Source of the DNA: Hirudinaria manillensis
Taxonomy: Eukaryota; Annelida; Clitellata; Hirudinida; Hirudinidae
Reading direction: 5' to 3'
DNA: 64,000 bases
Assembly (NCBI GenBank): GCA_034509925.1
Contig: CM067535.1
Location: 7,746,701-7,810,700, forward strand
Part shown: one piece after another, positions 39,001-51,070 of the stretch
Position numbering within the stretch: the first letter of the stretch is position 1
Layout: every line of letters begins with the position of its first letter
Translations under genes and position numbers: made by a program
The notes under the pieces: generated by a model
What the model was told of the DNA's origin: nothing
Database searches by the model: none
What the model saw: the letters and a program-made list of their open reading frames with translations, nothing else

Positions 39001-41069
39001 TCCATCCATCCATCCATCCATCCATCCATCCATGAAGACTAATTTATCTTTAACTTTTTAGCTTCTAAAAATGTTTTCCTTAATCGAAGGAAAAAACCTC
39101 GTTGTTCATAGTTGATCTGAGAATGAGGGCTTTTTAATGGTGATGATGACGATGATGACGACGATGACGACGACGATGATGGTGGTGGTGGTTTCCTGAA
39201 CAAATCACCTATTGATTGGTTCGTTTCATGTTACCTTCAGTTGGATGGAAAGTTGGAAAAGTCCAGGGAAGGTGGCGTTCCAGTTGCCGGAGTAATCGTA
39301 GAGCCGATGCAGGCAGAGGGAGGAGACAATCACGCATCGCCACAGTTCTTCAGAGCACTTCAGCAAATTTGCCTCAAGGTTCTTTTTTAAACCTTGTTTG
39401 CCTTCTGACGATCGTCCATGCGTAGGTTCATTCGTATCATCGCTTTTCATGGATTTAAAATAAATTTCATGAAATTGGTGAATAAATATTCACTTTATAA
39501 ATTAATGTTGTTAATTAATGTTTTAGTTTCGAAGGAAAAACTTATAACCACAGTCATTTGAACTTTACCTCGTGACATGACTTGCAACTTTGATGCCCAA
39601 CTAGTGACTAGATTCTAGTTTCTCACGATTATTTCATTTAAAAAAATGTTCCATTGAGAAATGGTTTAATTAATTAATTGATTTAAATTTGTAATTTATT
39701 CAGCACGGTGCGTATTTTGTGGTCGACGAGGTGCAGACGGGCGGTGGTTCGAGCGGGAAAATGTGGTGTCACGAATACTGGGACCTTCCTAAGCCACCTG
39801 ATGCAGTCACTTTCAGCAAGAAGATGATGACAGGTGGAGTCTATTTCTCTGAAGAACTGATGCCTCAAGAAGTAATTGATGAATAATAATTGTTTAATTA
39901 ATTACCTCTAATTATAATATTTCCTGTTGAACAGTTTGTTTGCTTGAAACTCCTGAACTTTGAACTAGAATATTTAAGTGTGCTTCTTAATTATTGAATT
40001 CAGGGTTTCAGAATACTCAACACCTGGATGGGTGATCCATCAAAAGTAGTTTTACTTGAAGAAATGGTCAACGTGATTAAAGAATGTGATTTATTGAGCA
40101 ATGTCACAAGCACTGGAAAGATTCTTCTGGATGGACTTGAAGATCTCCAGGTAGTTTGTTGCAATTCAGGTATTGATATCACAAGTGACGTTCATTGCGA
40201 TGAAGGTAATCAGAAATTGGAGAGTGCATCTGCAGTATTCAGTCTATGCTTTGACAGAATTTCATGGGTAATGAAGCAACAGTTAGTGAGGGGGCTAGAA
40301 ATAAAGCTTTTATTAGTAATTTATTACACGGATCACAAATCTTCTGAGGTCTTAAGACTTTGAATTTAATTGTACTTCATCACTTGGACACCAGTGCTCT
40401 GGTAATTTAAGGAATTCGTTGCTGGAGAGTGCTGACTAAGAATTAGGATGAACATCCCCAGCTGGTCATAAACTTTACAAGCCATATTATCCTTATCCAT
40501 CGTCCCTATTTGCAGGACTAAATTAATATTTTGATGGTTTACACAAATAAACATTTGGGGTCAGGCAAACAAATCCTCAAATGATACTTTTTTTAAAGAC
40601 TATGGATTTCAGGTCTTCAAAAAATTTTACTTATTTTAAGAACAACCCGACTTTATGGAATTCTTACAGAACAGATATAGTGGACAAGTTTCGAACAGCA
40701 GGGGTGTCGGTTTTCTGGGAGCCATTGATGTGAAAGACGTGAACCACAAAAACCTGCTGATGTCTCAACTCCAGAAGCTTGGTAATTATGCTGAGCTAGT
40801 GTTTACGAGCTGGCCTTAAGTTCCTTTTATAATGTTTTCCTCTTGTATGGTACCTTTTTGAATGACTTTTATCTTTGTCAAATTGTGCTGTTTGAATGAT
40901 AAATGTCATTTGTCGATCCAATCATTAACTGTTCTCTTCGTGTCCAGGCATATTGATAGGAAGTTGCGGAGAAAGGACCCTAAGATTTCGTCCAACTCTC
41001 GTCTTTCAAAAACACCACGCAGAAATCCTTTTGGACAGACTTGAAGTGGCACTCAAGATGAACGAATAA
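36091..41069 (+). CDS. ABAT: 4-aminobutyrate aminotransferase, mitochondrial (12 exons)
   Basis: Catalyses PLP-dependent transfer of the GABA amino group to 2-oxoglutarate, giving succinate semialdehyde, in the mitochondrial matrix. Exons: 36091-36297, 36719-36836, 36970-37019, 37537-37617, 37841-37933, 38236-38362, 38683-38831, 39241-39378, 39704-39871, 40004-40150, 40670-40781, 40948-41069 (TAA). All join in phase to 503 aa; human ABAT is about 500. The N terminus is basic and Ser-rich, as in a mitochondrial presequence; the ATG at 36118 is an equally good start. Recognisable family segments include [25 protein letters not shown], the CGACSNENA stretch (Cys 166 and 169, counterparts of the iron-sulfur ligands), [16 protein letters not shown] (Asp 329) and the cofactor-lysine motif SKKMMTGG (Lys 360/361). 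No frame damage was seen. Confidence 0.95.
38911..39033 (+). repeat. CATT/CATC tetranucleotide microsatellite in ABAT intron 7
   Basis: About 120 bp of CATT then CATC repeats between ABAT exons ending at 38831 and starting at 39241. No coding effect. Confidence 0.95.
39139..39192 (+). repeat. GAT/GAC/GGT trinucleotide tract in ABAT intron 7
   Basis: Imperfect GATGAC repeats run into a short GGT run, 48 bases before the exon at 39241. Low-complexity purine-rich DNA with no evident gene. Confidence 0.85.
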
Positions 41070-41665
41070 TATACATTACATGGAAGTATCTTGAAAGTAT
41101 TAATTTAAATTAGTAAATTGATATTGTTAAATTCTACTAGGTATCACCTGGCATTGTGTCTGCATCAAAACAAAGATTAATCAAAATAAACAATGAACAA
41201 TCCAACGAATCATGTTTTGACATTATCTTCGGCGATTTGACATTATCTTCCCAACTAAAATCTGACAAGACTTTGGTAGTTATTTGCTCTTTTTGACATC
41301 TTCATCACAATTATAGTGATAAATATCTCAGTTTTATGAAAAGGTCATTGGAAAAAAAAAACATTAAGGAAAGAATAAGTCTCCTTTATTTATTTCCCAT
41401 ACAGATTTTAAGCAATTTAAATATACAAGCTGGTCCTCAGCATACCTGCAGATACGTTTGGAAAAGCTATGTGTAAAGAAATTTTGTAGCTAGCAAGAGG
41501 TGCGTGTTCACTATGAGCCGACCTGATGTAAAGAAATCTAGACTCGTATCAAACTCGTGCAGTTTTTAATTCATAATCCAGAAAAATTTATTAACTTGCA
41601 AATATTTAGTTACATGGCAGTTTCTTCTAAATTAGTAAATGAGGTAGCAATGACCCTTTTGTGCC
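41070..41665. other. convergent 3' UTR region of ABAT and PITRM1
   Basis: The two genes end tail to tail 596 bp apart. AATAAA at 41185-41190 on the + strand suits ABAT, and TTTATT at 41587-41592 (AATAAA on the - strand) suits PITRM1. Nothing else recognised. Confidence 0.55.
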
Positions 41666-44600
41666 TCAGTTATCACTCAATACTGACCATTCAGGAGATG
41701 TCGATGACACTTCATTCTTTGGACCAATAACGGCTATCGATCCTCGGTTGTTGTCTGTAAGGTATTTGTTTACAGTGTCCATGATATCCCCTCTTGAGAC
41801 TGATAACAATCGTTGCCTGTATTCTGCAAACTCTTCCTCTTTAATATCTTGAAGGAATAGTCTCATACCCTGGTTGCCTGGTGAGATTGGTTGATCTACC
41901 TGTGAAAAGACCGAAAGCTTTGCTTCTTTGATGTCTTGGTCTGTGAATTTTCCATCACAGGCCCAAGCGATGGAGTCGGTAAAGGAATCGAGAGTGTTGG
42001 AAAAGTTTGGATCTCGATAAGAATAAAAATAGAAGGCATTGGAGCCTGCTTCACTCCCTCCTCCGTAGGCTCCACCCTTTTCACGAATTTCTCTGTGGAG
42101 ATACCTTGACTTCAGTATTTTACCCAAGGTTTGCAAAGGTGCATATTCTGGGCTATTGAATGGAGCAGTGAGGAAAGCCTTCCCTATATAATTTACCTGG
42201 AAAGGAAATTCCAGGTGAGACTTGGCAAAAATGGGGTTGTAATCTCCTTCATCGACATAGTTTATGCCATTAACAGACATTGATTTGCTCTTAAGTTCTG
42301 AACTAGCAAGATTCTTGATGTCTTTGTGGAAATCGCTCAACTGGTGAAGAGTGTGATCCATTGCAGTGCTACTTCCATTGAGTGATGCCCTCATGCTAGT
42401 ATTTGACATCAGGACATGGGCTGCAATTTCTTTCATTTTATCCAATAGTTGACTAACTTTTTCTGGCTCAAATGGAAGATCAGAATCTGCCTGAGAGGAT
42501 GATACAAAATTGACAAGATTTTTAATAAAATTGAGCTGGGTGACACCTTCATACTCTTCTTTCAAAGCAAAAAATGGACTCAACGTTGAAGCGGATCGGG
42601 TCATGGCAAATCTGTGGCCTGACGACGAAAGGGACGAGGCGCTTTCTGCGGCAAAACCGGACAAAAGAGTAAAGAACCTGTGGTTATCGGTGAGAGACAG
42701 GGATAGGAATATGTCTGACCAGAGATTGATCATGTCAGTGAAATTACGTTCCAGACAATATGATGAAAAGCACACAGAATTTTGGTACTTTCCATGTTCT
42801 GAGGGATGACTGTAAAGCAAATTGCTGGCCAGGAGACCTCCGGTCTTCAGGTCGGCTTTCTCCGATTGCTGACGATAATCGAGGTTTCCGGCTCCCATTT
42901 TCGTGACAACATGGCAGAACAAAGGAAGGTAGGGCCTCAGAGCAGGCGGAAGGTTCGAGACGTCCGAAACTAATCTGAGATAAACGACGCCATTTGTCGG
43001 TTGAACGCAGGTCTGCACGTCGACCGAAGATTCGACGAGACCCGAGGAATTCAAACCCTCGAGTGTCGTTTGTCCTGTTGAAATTACTTTGTGACTTTTA
43101 GGCACGTCATCGACTTCCAAAGTTGGCAAGCAGGATGTGTCGTCGGGAGTTGACTGAATTTTCGAGAGCTCCAATCCTTCGTCAAATAGCTGAAAATGCA
43201 AGGCACTGATTCTGAGTCATTTCTTCAAAATTCAAGAATGCTCCCTTAAATCCAAATATTTCAAACAATATTTATTCGTGTGGACATGCACTTTTAAACA
43301 TAATACTTACTATATTAATAATTAAACTTATTATATTAATATGTAAACTGTCCAACCTCCTTTTTCCTTGCTTCTGACAAATTATTAACAATCTGTTCTA
43401 GCCTCTCTGACTCGAGTTTCCTATTTTTTTCCAAATATTCTGGATCAGGATTGGAAACAAGGATTAGTTTGTGGTTGTTGTCTTTGAAATATTTCTTCGT
43501 CAATTGCTGGAAATACTCTGGATTTTGTGCAAGTCTGTTTTTCAGTTCGTCGACGTACTTTGTGACCTATAAAATAAATTGATAAATTTATTATTTCCAT
43601 GAAAATTGATAGAATTACAAATGAATTCCATAACATGAAAAAAATGCCACATGCCCTGAAGTGATTAACCATACGTTATAATAACATAAATTCATTTGTT
43701 TTGGTATGTGACATTTATTTATTTATTATGTAACAATTTATTTATTTATTTATTTTGGCTGTTTCCATGTTATAATATCAATATAATATGATATTTAATT
43801 TTTTCTTAAAGCAACAATCCATTGGCAGACCTGCATCAGATTGATAGGATCAGCCCCGTGATTCCAACCAGAGATCATGGCAAGTATCAACCTCAGACCA
43901 AATCTTGAAATAATTATAAAACACAATTAAAAGACAGCTCATCACTTTTAAGTGTTTCAACTTTTTATAAGTATAACAATACAATCAAGGTCTATATTGA
44001 CTTCCAAGAATTACAGGTATTACAGGTAATAAACAAGCTTGTACTAAATCATTTCTAAATTTATTATTTGATTTTTATGAATAATAATTGCTCCATAATC
44101 AATCATAATCATAATCAAATGCTCCATACACAAACATTAGCATACACATTAATTGTAAAAAACAATACAAACTTTTCAGATTGATGCTTCAGTGATAATT
44201 CAATTTTGTGCATGACTGCCTCTATTCTCTGCTCATCAAAGCCTTCCTTGATTACTTTGTCAAATGTTTCATCCACCAATTTGATTATCTTGTCTACATT
44301 TGATCTGAGTTCCAGTAAACATATTATTATAAGAGTTGTTTCCCCTTGCTAAGAATATCACCTCTTATACCATGCATGCATATGTACATAAACACATTTA
44401 TTACATTAAACTATGTTTTTAAACATACTTGTGTACCCTCTGGAGTCCCACAGAAAAACTTTGGTCTCTGGTTTGATTGTTAAACCCTGTAATTGGAGAA
44501 TAGTCCGATCCAAGTCCTGCCAAGATAAAATGAAAATAATTTTAAAATTGTTAGAGAATATAAACTATTCTTGCATAAAGAGCAAGGAGAAAGACATTAA

Positions 44601-45973
44601 AATCACAAATATCCACTTAATTTAGTAAATACTGCAAACCCTCAGACGTATGTCAATATAAAACTTTATCCAATATTTAACAATAAAAAATCTAACCAGA
44701 TTCAATCAATGACTCATAAAATGGAGCCTTTTCACCATCAACCATAAGGCTGCACAGAATTGACAGATCAAAGCTCTCTTGAAGGTCTGTTACATCACAC
44801 AAGAGGTGACTGACCTAGAAATAAAAGTATACAAATTATCAACAAGGTTTTTAATTAAACAAACAACTGAGGAAAGAATTAATGCAAGAAAGAGCAACAA
44901 TCACAATAAACTTCAATGGCTATAATAAGGGCTGTCATACTTGTAGGTTTTGAAAATATTCTGATCGCAAAAAGGTTCAAATAACGAAATACAAAAACAT
45001 TTACCGAAACAATGGAATCGCTGTCTGGTTCTGGATTGAGATGATCAATGGGACAAGAAACATGAGCCACTTTGGATGATGGCCACTTTGGTTCAGCATC
45101 CACAGAGGTGTTCACAGGTGCTTTATCAAAATGAGACAGAGCCAACTTATCAATGAGCTGTAGGTGTTTCTCCAATGGTATATCCCCATAAGTAAAAAAA
45201 CGAGAATTTGAAGGATGGTAGTGATGTTCATGGAAAGCTTTGAGTTGTTTCCAGGTCAGGTCAGGAATAAATTTTGGATCTCCACCTGACACAACTCCAT
45301 ATGTTCCAGATGGCAGGAGAAGATTTTGTGCTTCCTGAGCATAGATTTGGTGAGGGTCACTGAATACACCTTTCATTTCATTGTATACCACACCCTTCAG
45401 AATTATTGGGGAGTTTGGATCATCAACTTTTTCATGCTCAAGTCTCCAACCCTCTTGGTTGAAATCTGTGTTCCTCAAGCGAGGATTGAACACAGCATCT
45501 AAATATACATTCATGAGATTTTCAAAATCTTTAACATTTTGGCTTGAGAAAGGATACATTGTCCAATCATTGGCTGTAAATGCATTCATGAAAGTTGACA
45601 ATGATCTTGTAATCATTTTGAAAAACGGATCCCTAACAGGAAACTTTTCTGAACCACAGAGCGTGACATGTTCGAGAATATGAGGCACTCCAGTACTGTC
45701 ACGAGGAGTTGTTCTTAAGGCTACCGCGAAGACATTGTCGCTATCATTTTTGCTGACGTGCAAATGTTCTGCTCCTGTCCTGTGAAGCAAATGTATAGCC
45801 GTTGAATCAAATTCTTTGACCGGCACGACTTTGGTAACTGTGTAGTTGTGCAATCGATCTCCAGGCTTCAAGGAGACTTCGAGAACATCATTTGCCAATG
45901 AAGATGCATGAGATTTCCGTTTAAGTATTTCTAAATTCCTAAATGACCTTGTTAACTTCAGCAATCTAGACAT
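41666..45973 (-). CDS. PITRM1: presequence protease, mitochondrial (M16C metallopeptidase, 7 exons)
   Basis: Degrades cleaved targeting presequences and other short peptides in the mitochondrial matrix. Exons in transcript order: 45973-45005, 44814-44697, 44516-44429, 44304-44173, 43903-43831, 43566-43357, 43189-41666 (TGA). All phases match and the product is 1037 aa, the same length as the human protein. The start is the ATG at 45973; the frame extends further left only through a non-ATG codon. The first ~25 residues are Arg/Lys/Ser-rich, fitting a matrix presequence. The inverted zinc motif HILEH is at residues 98-102, with the downstream ligand Glu in the VVYNEMKG motif near residue 199. 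SGGDP, HYHPSNSRFFTYG and a C-terminal REKGGAYGGG segment are typical of the family. Confidence 0.96.
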
Positions 45974-46306
45974 ATTTTCCAGTATACACAAACACCGCGT
46001 TGCATCACAAACTGGACTAGGCCTTTTATCGTTAGCACAGATACGTTACTAACTAAGGTTTTAATATTATTCAATTAATAAAATAAATAAATTATTTTGA
46101 ACTGCTTACGTAATTATTGAATAACTTTTTATTAACAATAAATTTATAATTGTTGATTTTTTGCTAAATTTAAATGAAAGGTCTTTAAATATTTAAATAT
46201 AAATTGTAAACATTAATTTTTAAAAGAGATTTCGTATTGTTTACAAAAGCCCTAGGGTGAACGATAATAGGTTAAAATATAAGTATTTTTGTAAAATTCT
46301 GTGAAG
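45974..46306. promoter_or_regulatory. probable bidirectional promoter, PITRM1 / GTF3C3
   Basis: The two start codons face away from each other across 333 bp of AT-rich DNA. Both genes are broadly expressed housekeeping genes in animals, so a shared promoter is likely. No TATA box or initiator element can be assigned with confidence. Confidence 0.55.
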
Positions 46307-48583
46307 ATGGATATTCTGCAAGATTATGGAAAGTATTTTGATTCATTTGATGATGAAGTCAAGAAAGAAATTTTTTCCGATGAAACCTCAGTCGACACCA
46401 GCTCCACGACACATCAGTCAAAACCGAAGAAATTAAAAAGAGAAATGGGTTTGCTCATGGGTGAGGCCAATACAAAATATTTGCTTGGGAATTATGAGGA
46501 AGCCATCAGTTTGAGCATGGAAGTAATAAGAAGTGCCCCTCATGCTCCAGATCCATTCAAGCTCTTAGCAGAAATTTATGATGAAATTGGCCAGCCAGAT
46601 AAAAGCATTCAACATTGCTTAATTGCAGCACATCTTTCAAAAAATAGCACTGATGAGTGGTTGAGTGTTGCAGAACAATGCCTAGAATTGAAAAATCTGA
46701 ACCTGGCAGTGTTTTGCTATGAAAAAGCATGCAGGATTGAAACCAACAATGAAAAGCTTTGGGAAGAAAAATGTAAATTAATGGAAAAGGCTGGTATTGA
46801 TCAAAAAAAGATTTTGGATTCGTATCGTCATATACTGAGCATAAAGAACCACAATGATGCTGATTCATACATGAACCTTGCTAGATTTGTATTTGATAGA
46901 TACATGTCTTTGAATGAAAATGATAAAGCAAAAGAAACCATGTTGACTGCAGTGAATTTGCATCCTCAAGCAGCATCTCCAAATGATGCCAATCGCCTCA
47001 TAGACCTTCTGTTTCTGGATAGTAATTACTCCACAGCATTAGACTTGCTAGTGAAACATTTTGGTGTTGTGTTAGCAAACACAAACACAGATGATCCTCA
47101 AGATGTCACACTCACGAAGGATTTGCACATTGATCTGAAAGCTAAGCTCCTTGTCAGTCTTATTCATCTGAAGATTTGGAATGGCATTGATGACATTTTG
47201 CAATCACTGATGGATGAGAACTGTGATGATGTTGGGGATTTATATCTCGATGTTGCTGAGGCTTTCATGTCTGAAAACATTTATAACAGAGCTGAGCCAC
47301 TTCTATCCAGACTCACAGGTTCCCAGAATTATAACATGGCTGCTGTCTGGCTACGTTATGGAGAATGTTTAGAGTTTTTGCACAAGTATCAAGAAGCCCT
47401 AACAGCTTTCGAAAGGGTTGTGGAAATGGCACCAAATCATGCAGATGCAAGAATTCGATTATCAAACCTGCATCAGTTTCTGGGACATGCAGAGGAAGCC
47501 ATTCAGGTTTTGACAGCTCCATTAAGTGCAATAGCTGAGCCATCAGAATGCAACCTGCAATTGCTTGTTAGTAAATGCCTGGTTCTTTTTAGGCAAGGTG
47601 ATATGCAGGAATTTATAGATGCCTCCATAAACATGCTAACCATGTGTTGTGAGCAAGTTCTCATCCCCACATTCACTACAGAATTGCTTAATGGCAGGTA
47701 TCTTAGAGTCAGACAACTTGTTTTTCATAAGGCTTCAAATACCGTGCTAAAAGGCAATATACAGTTAAGAGAAATTCCATCCCTATGTTCTTTTGCCAAT
47801 GATATCTGGGAACTATTTCTCAAATTGTATAACATTTTGCTTCAACTGAAGAAGTATGAAGAATTGGATAATATTAGTATTCTGATGATACTTTGTCCAG
47901 CATTCTTCCATGACATTCAAAGGTCTTCAGAGCTTGAGTTTCTTTGTTTAACTTCAGGTTTAGCCAACAAAAATTCCTTTTTTGCTTATCCAATACTCAG
48001 AAATTATCTGTTGAAAGAACTCGGTAACAATCGTGCTTGGAATCTCTTCGGGCAATTGGTGGCCATGTCACAAGATCTACGACACAATAGATTTTGCATT
48101 AGATTGGCCATGAAACATCCAGAAAATATGGCCCTTTGTGTACTGAACGGTCACAATGCTTTGGTCGCAGGTTCCTACAAGCATGCCCTTGGAGAATACT
48201 TTGCATGTTTAAAGAAGGATCCCACCAATCCCTTCTACCATTTAATTATTGGAGTGACATTAACTCACATTGTTTCCCAGAAATTTTGTTCTCATAGGCA
48301 CCAACTGACTAGTCAGGCTTGTGCTTTCTTTAACCAGTATTTGCTTCTCAGAGGAGAGTGCCAAGAAAGCTATTACAATGTTGGTAGGGCCATGCATCAG
48401 TTGGGGTTGACATACCTGGCCGTTGTATATTACCAGAAAGCTCTTGATTGTACACCTGTAATTCCCGATGAACCGATATTTGATCTGACAAAAGAAATCG
48501 CCTTCAATTTATATGTCATCTACTACTCTAACAAGTCTTATGATTTAGCACAATATGTACTGCAAAAGTATTTGACAATTTGA
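46307..48583 (+). CDS. GTF3C3: general transcription factor IIIC subunit 3 (TFIIIC102, Tfc4-like), single exon
   Basis: A TPR-rich subunit of TFIIIC that helps recruit TFIIIB to tRNA and other Pol III genes in the nucleus. The frame opens two codons earlier at a GTG, so the ATG at 46307 is the start; the product is 758 aa, shorter than human GTF3C3 (about 886). The acidic N terminus is followed by KLKREMGLLMGEAN and TPR helices from about residue 47. A second TPR block (WLRYGECLEFLHKYQEALTA, near residue 345) and a C-terminal one (near 615-660, then the AMHQLGLTYLAVVYYQKAL segment) are clear. The end, an IAFNLYVIYY-type helix and a short tail, matches the animal C terminus. The gene has no intron, unlike every neighbour. 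Confidence 0.93.
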   Translation: MDILQDYGKYFDSFDDEVKKEIFSDETSVDTSSTTHQSKPKKLKREMGLLMGEANTKYLLGNYEEAISLSMEVIRSAPHAPDPFKLLAEIYDEIGQPDKSIQHCLIAAHLSKNSTDEWLSVAEQCLELKNLNLAVFCYEKACRIETNNEKLWEEKCKLMEKAGIDQKKILDSYRHILSIKNHNDADSYMNLARFVFDRYMSLNENDKAKETMLTAVNLHPQAASPNDANRLIDLLFLDSNYSTALDLLVKHFGVVLANTNTDDPQDVTLTKDLHIDLKAKLLVSLIHLKIWNGIDDILQSLMDENCDDVGDLYLDVAEAFMSENIYNRAEPLLSRLTGSQNYNMAAVWLRYGECLEFLHKYQEALTAFERVVEMAPNHADARIRLSNLHQFLGHAEEAIQVLTAPLSAIAEPSECNLQLLVSKCLVLFRQGDMQEFIDASINMLTMCCEQVLIPTFTTELLNGRYLRVRQLVFHKASNTVLKGNIQLREIPSLCSFANDIWELFLKLYNILLQLKKYEELDNISILMILCPAFFHDIQRSSELEFLCLTSGLANKNSFFAYPILRNYLLKELGNNRAWNLFGQLVAMSQDLRHNRFCIRLAMKHPENMALCVLNGHNALVAGSYKHALGEYFACLKKDPTNPFYHLIIGVTLTHIVSQKFCSHRHQLTSQACAFFNQYLLLRGECQESYYNVGRAMHQLGLTYLAVVYYQKALDCTPVIPDEPIFDLTKEIAFNLYVIYYSNKSYDLAQYVLQKYLTI

Positions 48584-49086
48584 TATTTCTCGTGTTATAA
48601 GTTCAGAAATTTCACTGTTTACCTTGACTCGAATTTTTTATAGTTTGTTCACCAAAATTGTTATTTCGTGTTGTGATCGTAATTTTAAAGATACTAGTGT
48701 AAAATATTATATTCATTTGTGTGTCACCATAAATTTTATCGGGGATGCCTCATTTTGGCCGCATGGATCACAAAGTCTTGGGTTGGGTTTCAGAGTTACC
48801 GCAGTCGACTTTATTGTCAACCAAGTCTTACAACGAAGTAATTCATCCTCATAAAATTGGCGGTGAAACAGTGCATGCCGCAAGGGAATGAAGGTCTCAA
48901 GTTTTGGGTTTCACGTGAAAATACAAAATGGAACTTGTTAAAAATATCAAATTTGTAAAAACAAAATTGTTAAGAATAAATTGGAGCTAAATTTGTATTA
49001 GTCTCGCATTACCTTCAGCATGAGTTATTTCATAACTTTTTCTTTAACTTTTAGTGTCCTTGTTTTTGTTCAGTGCTGTTCCGGAT
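48584..49086 (+). other. GTF3C3 3' UTR and NAA80 upstream region
   Basis: AATAAA at 48975-48980 could end GTF3C3. The NAA80 frame is open upstream of its ATG to 49048, with AG acceptor-like sites at 49054 and 49073, so a non-coding first exon further left is possible. No other gene was seen. Confidence 0.45.
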
Positions 49087-50171
49087 ATGGGTTTGAGGGA
49101 GGGTGGCTTCGTTGAGAGCTTAATATTGCATAAACATCCAGAATGCTCGTCCGGCTGTATAGATATTTTATGTGAGGAATGGGGGCGAAGTCGAACAGCG
49201 AGGTATGATCCAAAGTGATGTCGGTGAGGATAAATATAGGGTGTACGTTTAAGACATCAAAATTGTATCTGAGATTTTTGTTATAAAATTGATTAACGCA
49301 TCACATAAATTCAAAAGTCATTTTTTGAATCAAATGAACTTTTAATTAATCTAAATTTTGAACTCTCGAAAATATATTTCAGGTCTGTGATGCTTGAAAA
49401 ATCTTGTGATGAGTTTCCTTTCAATATAGCTCTGGTTGAGTGGTCAGCTGGTTGCATGGAAGTCATAGGCCATAGTAGGTTATGCATTGTCATAGGTTCA
49501 CCACAGTCAGCTTTTGTCGAATCAGGTAAGTGGATTACTGCCTTGTCTTAGGCCATTTTATGTGAGTTAGGCAAATCTCATTTATTTCTGTTTGTACTAG
49601 TTGTTATTAAGAAATCAAAAAGAGGAATGGGCTTAGGAAGAAAATTGATGGATGAGACAGAAAAACATGCTTTAAAGTTGGTTAACTTAGATTATTTAAT
49701 TGTTGCAAATATTTATTTTATGTTATTGATTTTCATGTGTTTGATTACTAATCTAAATTATCCCTAGTATGGGTATAGAAACATTATATCTGACTACAAC
49801 TGACAAGCAAGACTTCTACAAGCATCTGGGATTCACTTTCTGTCATCCAATCATTTCTCTTGGTTCTGCATCTAAACTTCTTGGTAATACTAAGGTAATA
49901 GATGTCATTAAAATCATTTTGATAAATACGTGCTAAAAATCAGACATGTAATTTAATATTCAAGTTCCAAAACCTCTTTGGTCATCAATTGGATTCTTCT
50001 GCCAGTGAAGAGCCCTTGTCGGGCAAAGGAGAGTCTCTGAGTTCTCCACCATTTGTTCCTCCACCGGCTCCGCCTCTGCCGAGACCTGCTGCCAACAAAG
50101 TCGTGCTGGGTGATTCGCCACTAATCGTCAAAGTGGACGTTAGTTGGATGAAGAAGTCCTTGTCCAATTAG
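49087..50171 (+). CDS. NAA80: N-alpha-acetyltransferase 80, actin N-terminal acetyltransferase (5 exons)
   Basis: Transfers acetyl from acetyl-CoA to the processed acidic N terminus of actin in the cytosol. Exons: 49087-49202, 49383-49525, 49601-49676, 49768-49894, 49965-50171 (TAG), 222 aa. Family features in order: the WGRSRTAR segment (compare WPRSRTSR in the human protein), VIGHSRL, the acetyl-CoA loop RGMGLG at about 94-99, the LYLTTTDKQDFYKHLGF strand-helix and a Pro-rich loop at about 182-195 (PPFVPPPAPPLPRP). In mammals this loop binds profilin, so the actin-profilin complex is probably the substrate here as well. Exon 3 uses a GTTGGT donor in phase 2, chosen because it restores the GNAT core in frame. 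The 3' end is probably the AATAAA at 50489-50494. Confidence 0.92.
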
Positions 50172-51070
50172 TCCGATTTCACAACTTACTTGTTTTATAA
50201 GTCAAGTAGCTGGTATTTGTCTTTTATAGGATGAATTTGCAAGTCTTAATCAAAGATATTTCATTAAATTTTTATGCCTTCATCTTGTGATAGATCTCAT
50301 TGCCTTAACTTATTAACAACATTATTACCAGCTACAAATTGCTTCCTAGGTAGGAGCACGATAATAGTTTTAGAATTATATTTGATGTTAAATTATAATT
50401 ATTGTTTGCTGTTGGTTATGTTGGCTAAAATATCTGCAATTAATGTTAGCATGTTTCAGTGGAAAATTTTTATTTTGTATGGTTTTTCAATAAATTAAGT
50501 CATAATTCATGTTGAAAATAGTATCGTAGTGTAATGTTCGGAATTAGTATTCGGGGAGTTCTGCACGTGAACATGCTTATTGATGAGTTGTGGGTTTTGG
50601 GTTGCATCAACCAGTTGTTGAAAGTTCATGAGTTCAAAGGTACTTGAAATTTGAGTTGGTCTGTCGCTTCTCCTGCATACATTATTTGTAATCAAATGAG
50701 AGTAACTTTGAACTCTTATCAGATCCACGACCACAGATTTGGACCAAAGAAGAGGGTGGAAATCCACAATGTGGAGTCCACATTAACATGTGAGGTTGTA
50801 AGATGAACAAATGAAGAGGGAGTGTTTGTCAAATTCTTTGTACAAAAAATATAAAGAGTCTGCTGACCAATTGTTTTCACACCATTTATATTACACCTAA
50901 ATAAGTAAATAAAATTAAAAACTAATAGATTGATGAATAATTAAAAACAAATACTGATCTAATTTAGAAAAAAAATTGCATGCTGCAATCGTAAAAAGTA
51001 TATATTATAAACTCCGAATTCAGTGAAGTTTTTCGAAAAGGGTTCGGACGTTAATTTCGAAAAAAGTGCT
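50172..51070. other. intergenic, 3' ends of NAA80 and the LRR gene
   Basis: Contains AATAAA at 50489-50494 for NAA80. A minus-strand frame of 86 codons at 50507-50767 has no recognisable motif and begins in AT-rich sequence; I do not call it. Nothing else supported. Confidence 0.4.

Noticed and set aside
48624-48854. 76-codon frame after GTF3C3
   Set aside because: Falls in the GTF3C3 3' UTR and NAA80 leader region, no motif, no splice logic.
50507-50767. 86-codon minus-strand frame between NAA80 and the LRR gene
   Set aside because: No recognisable motif or partner exons; not supported beyond being open.
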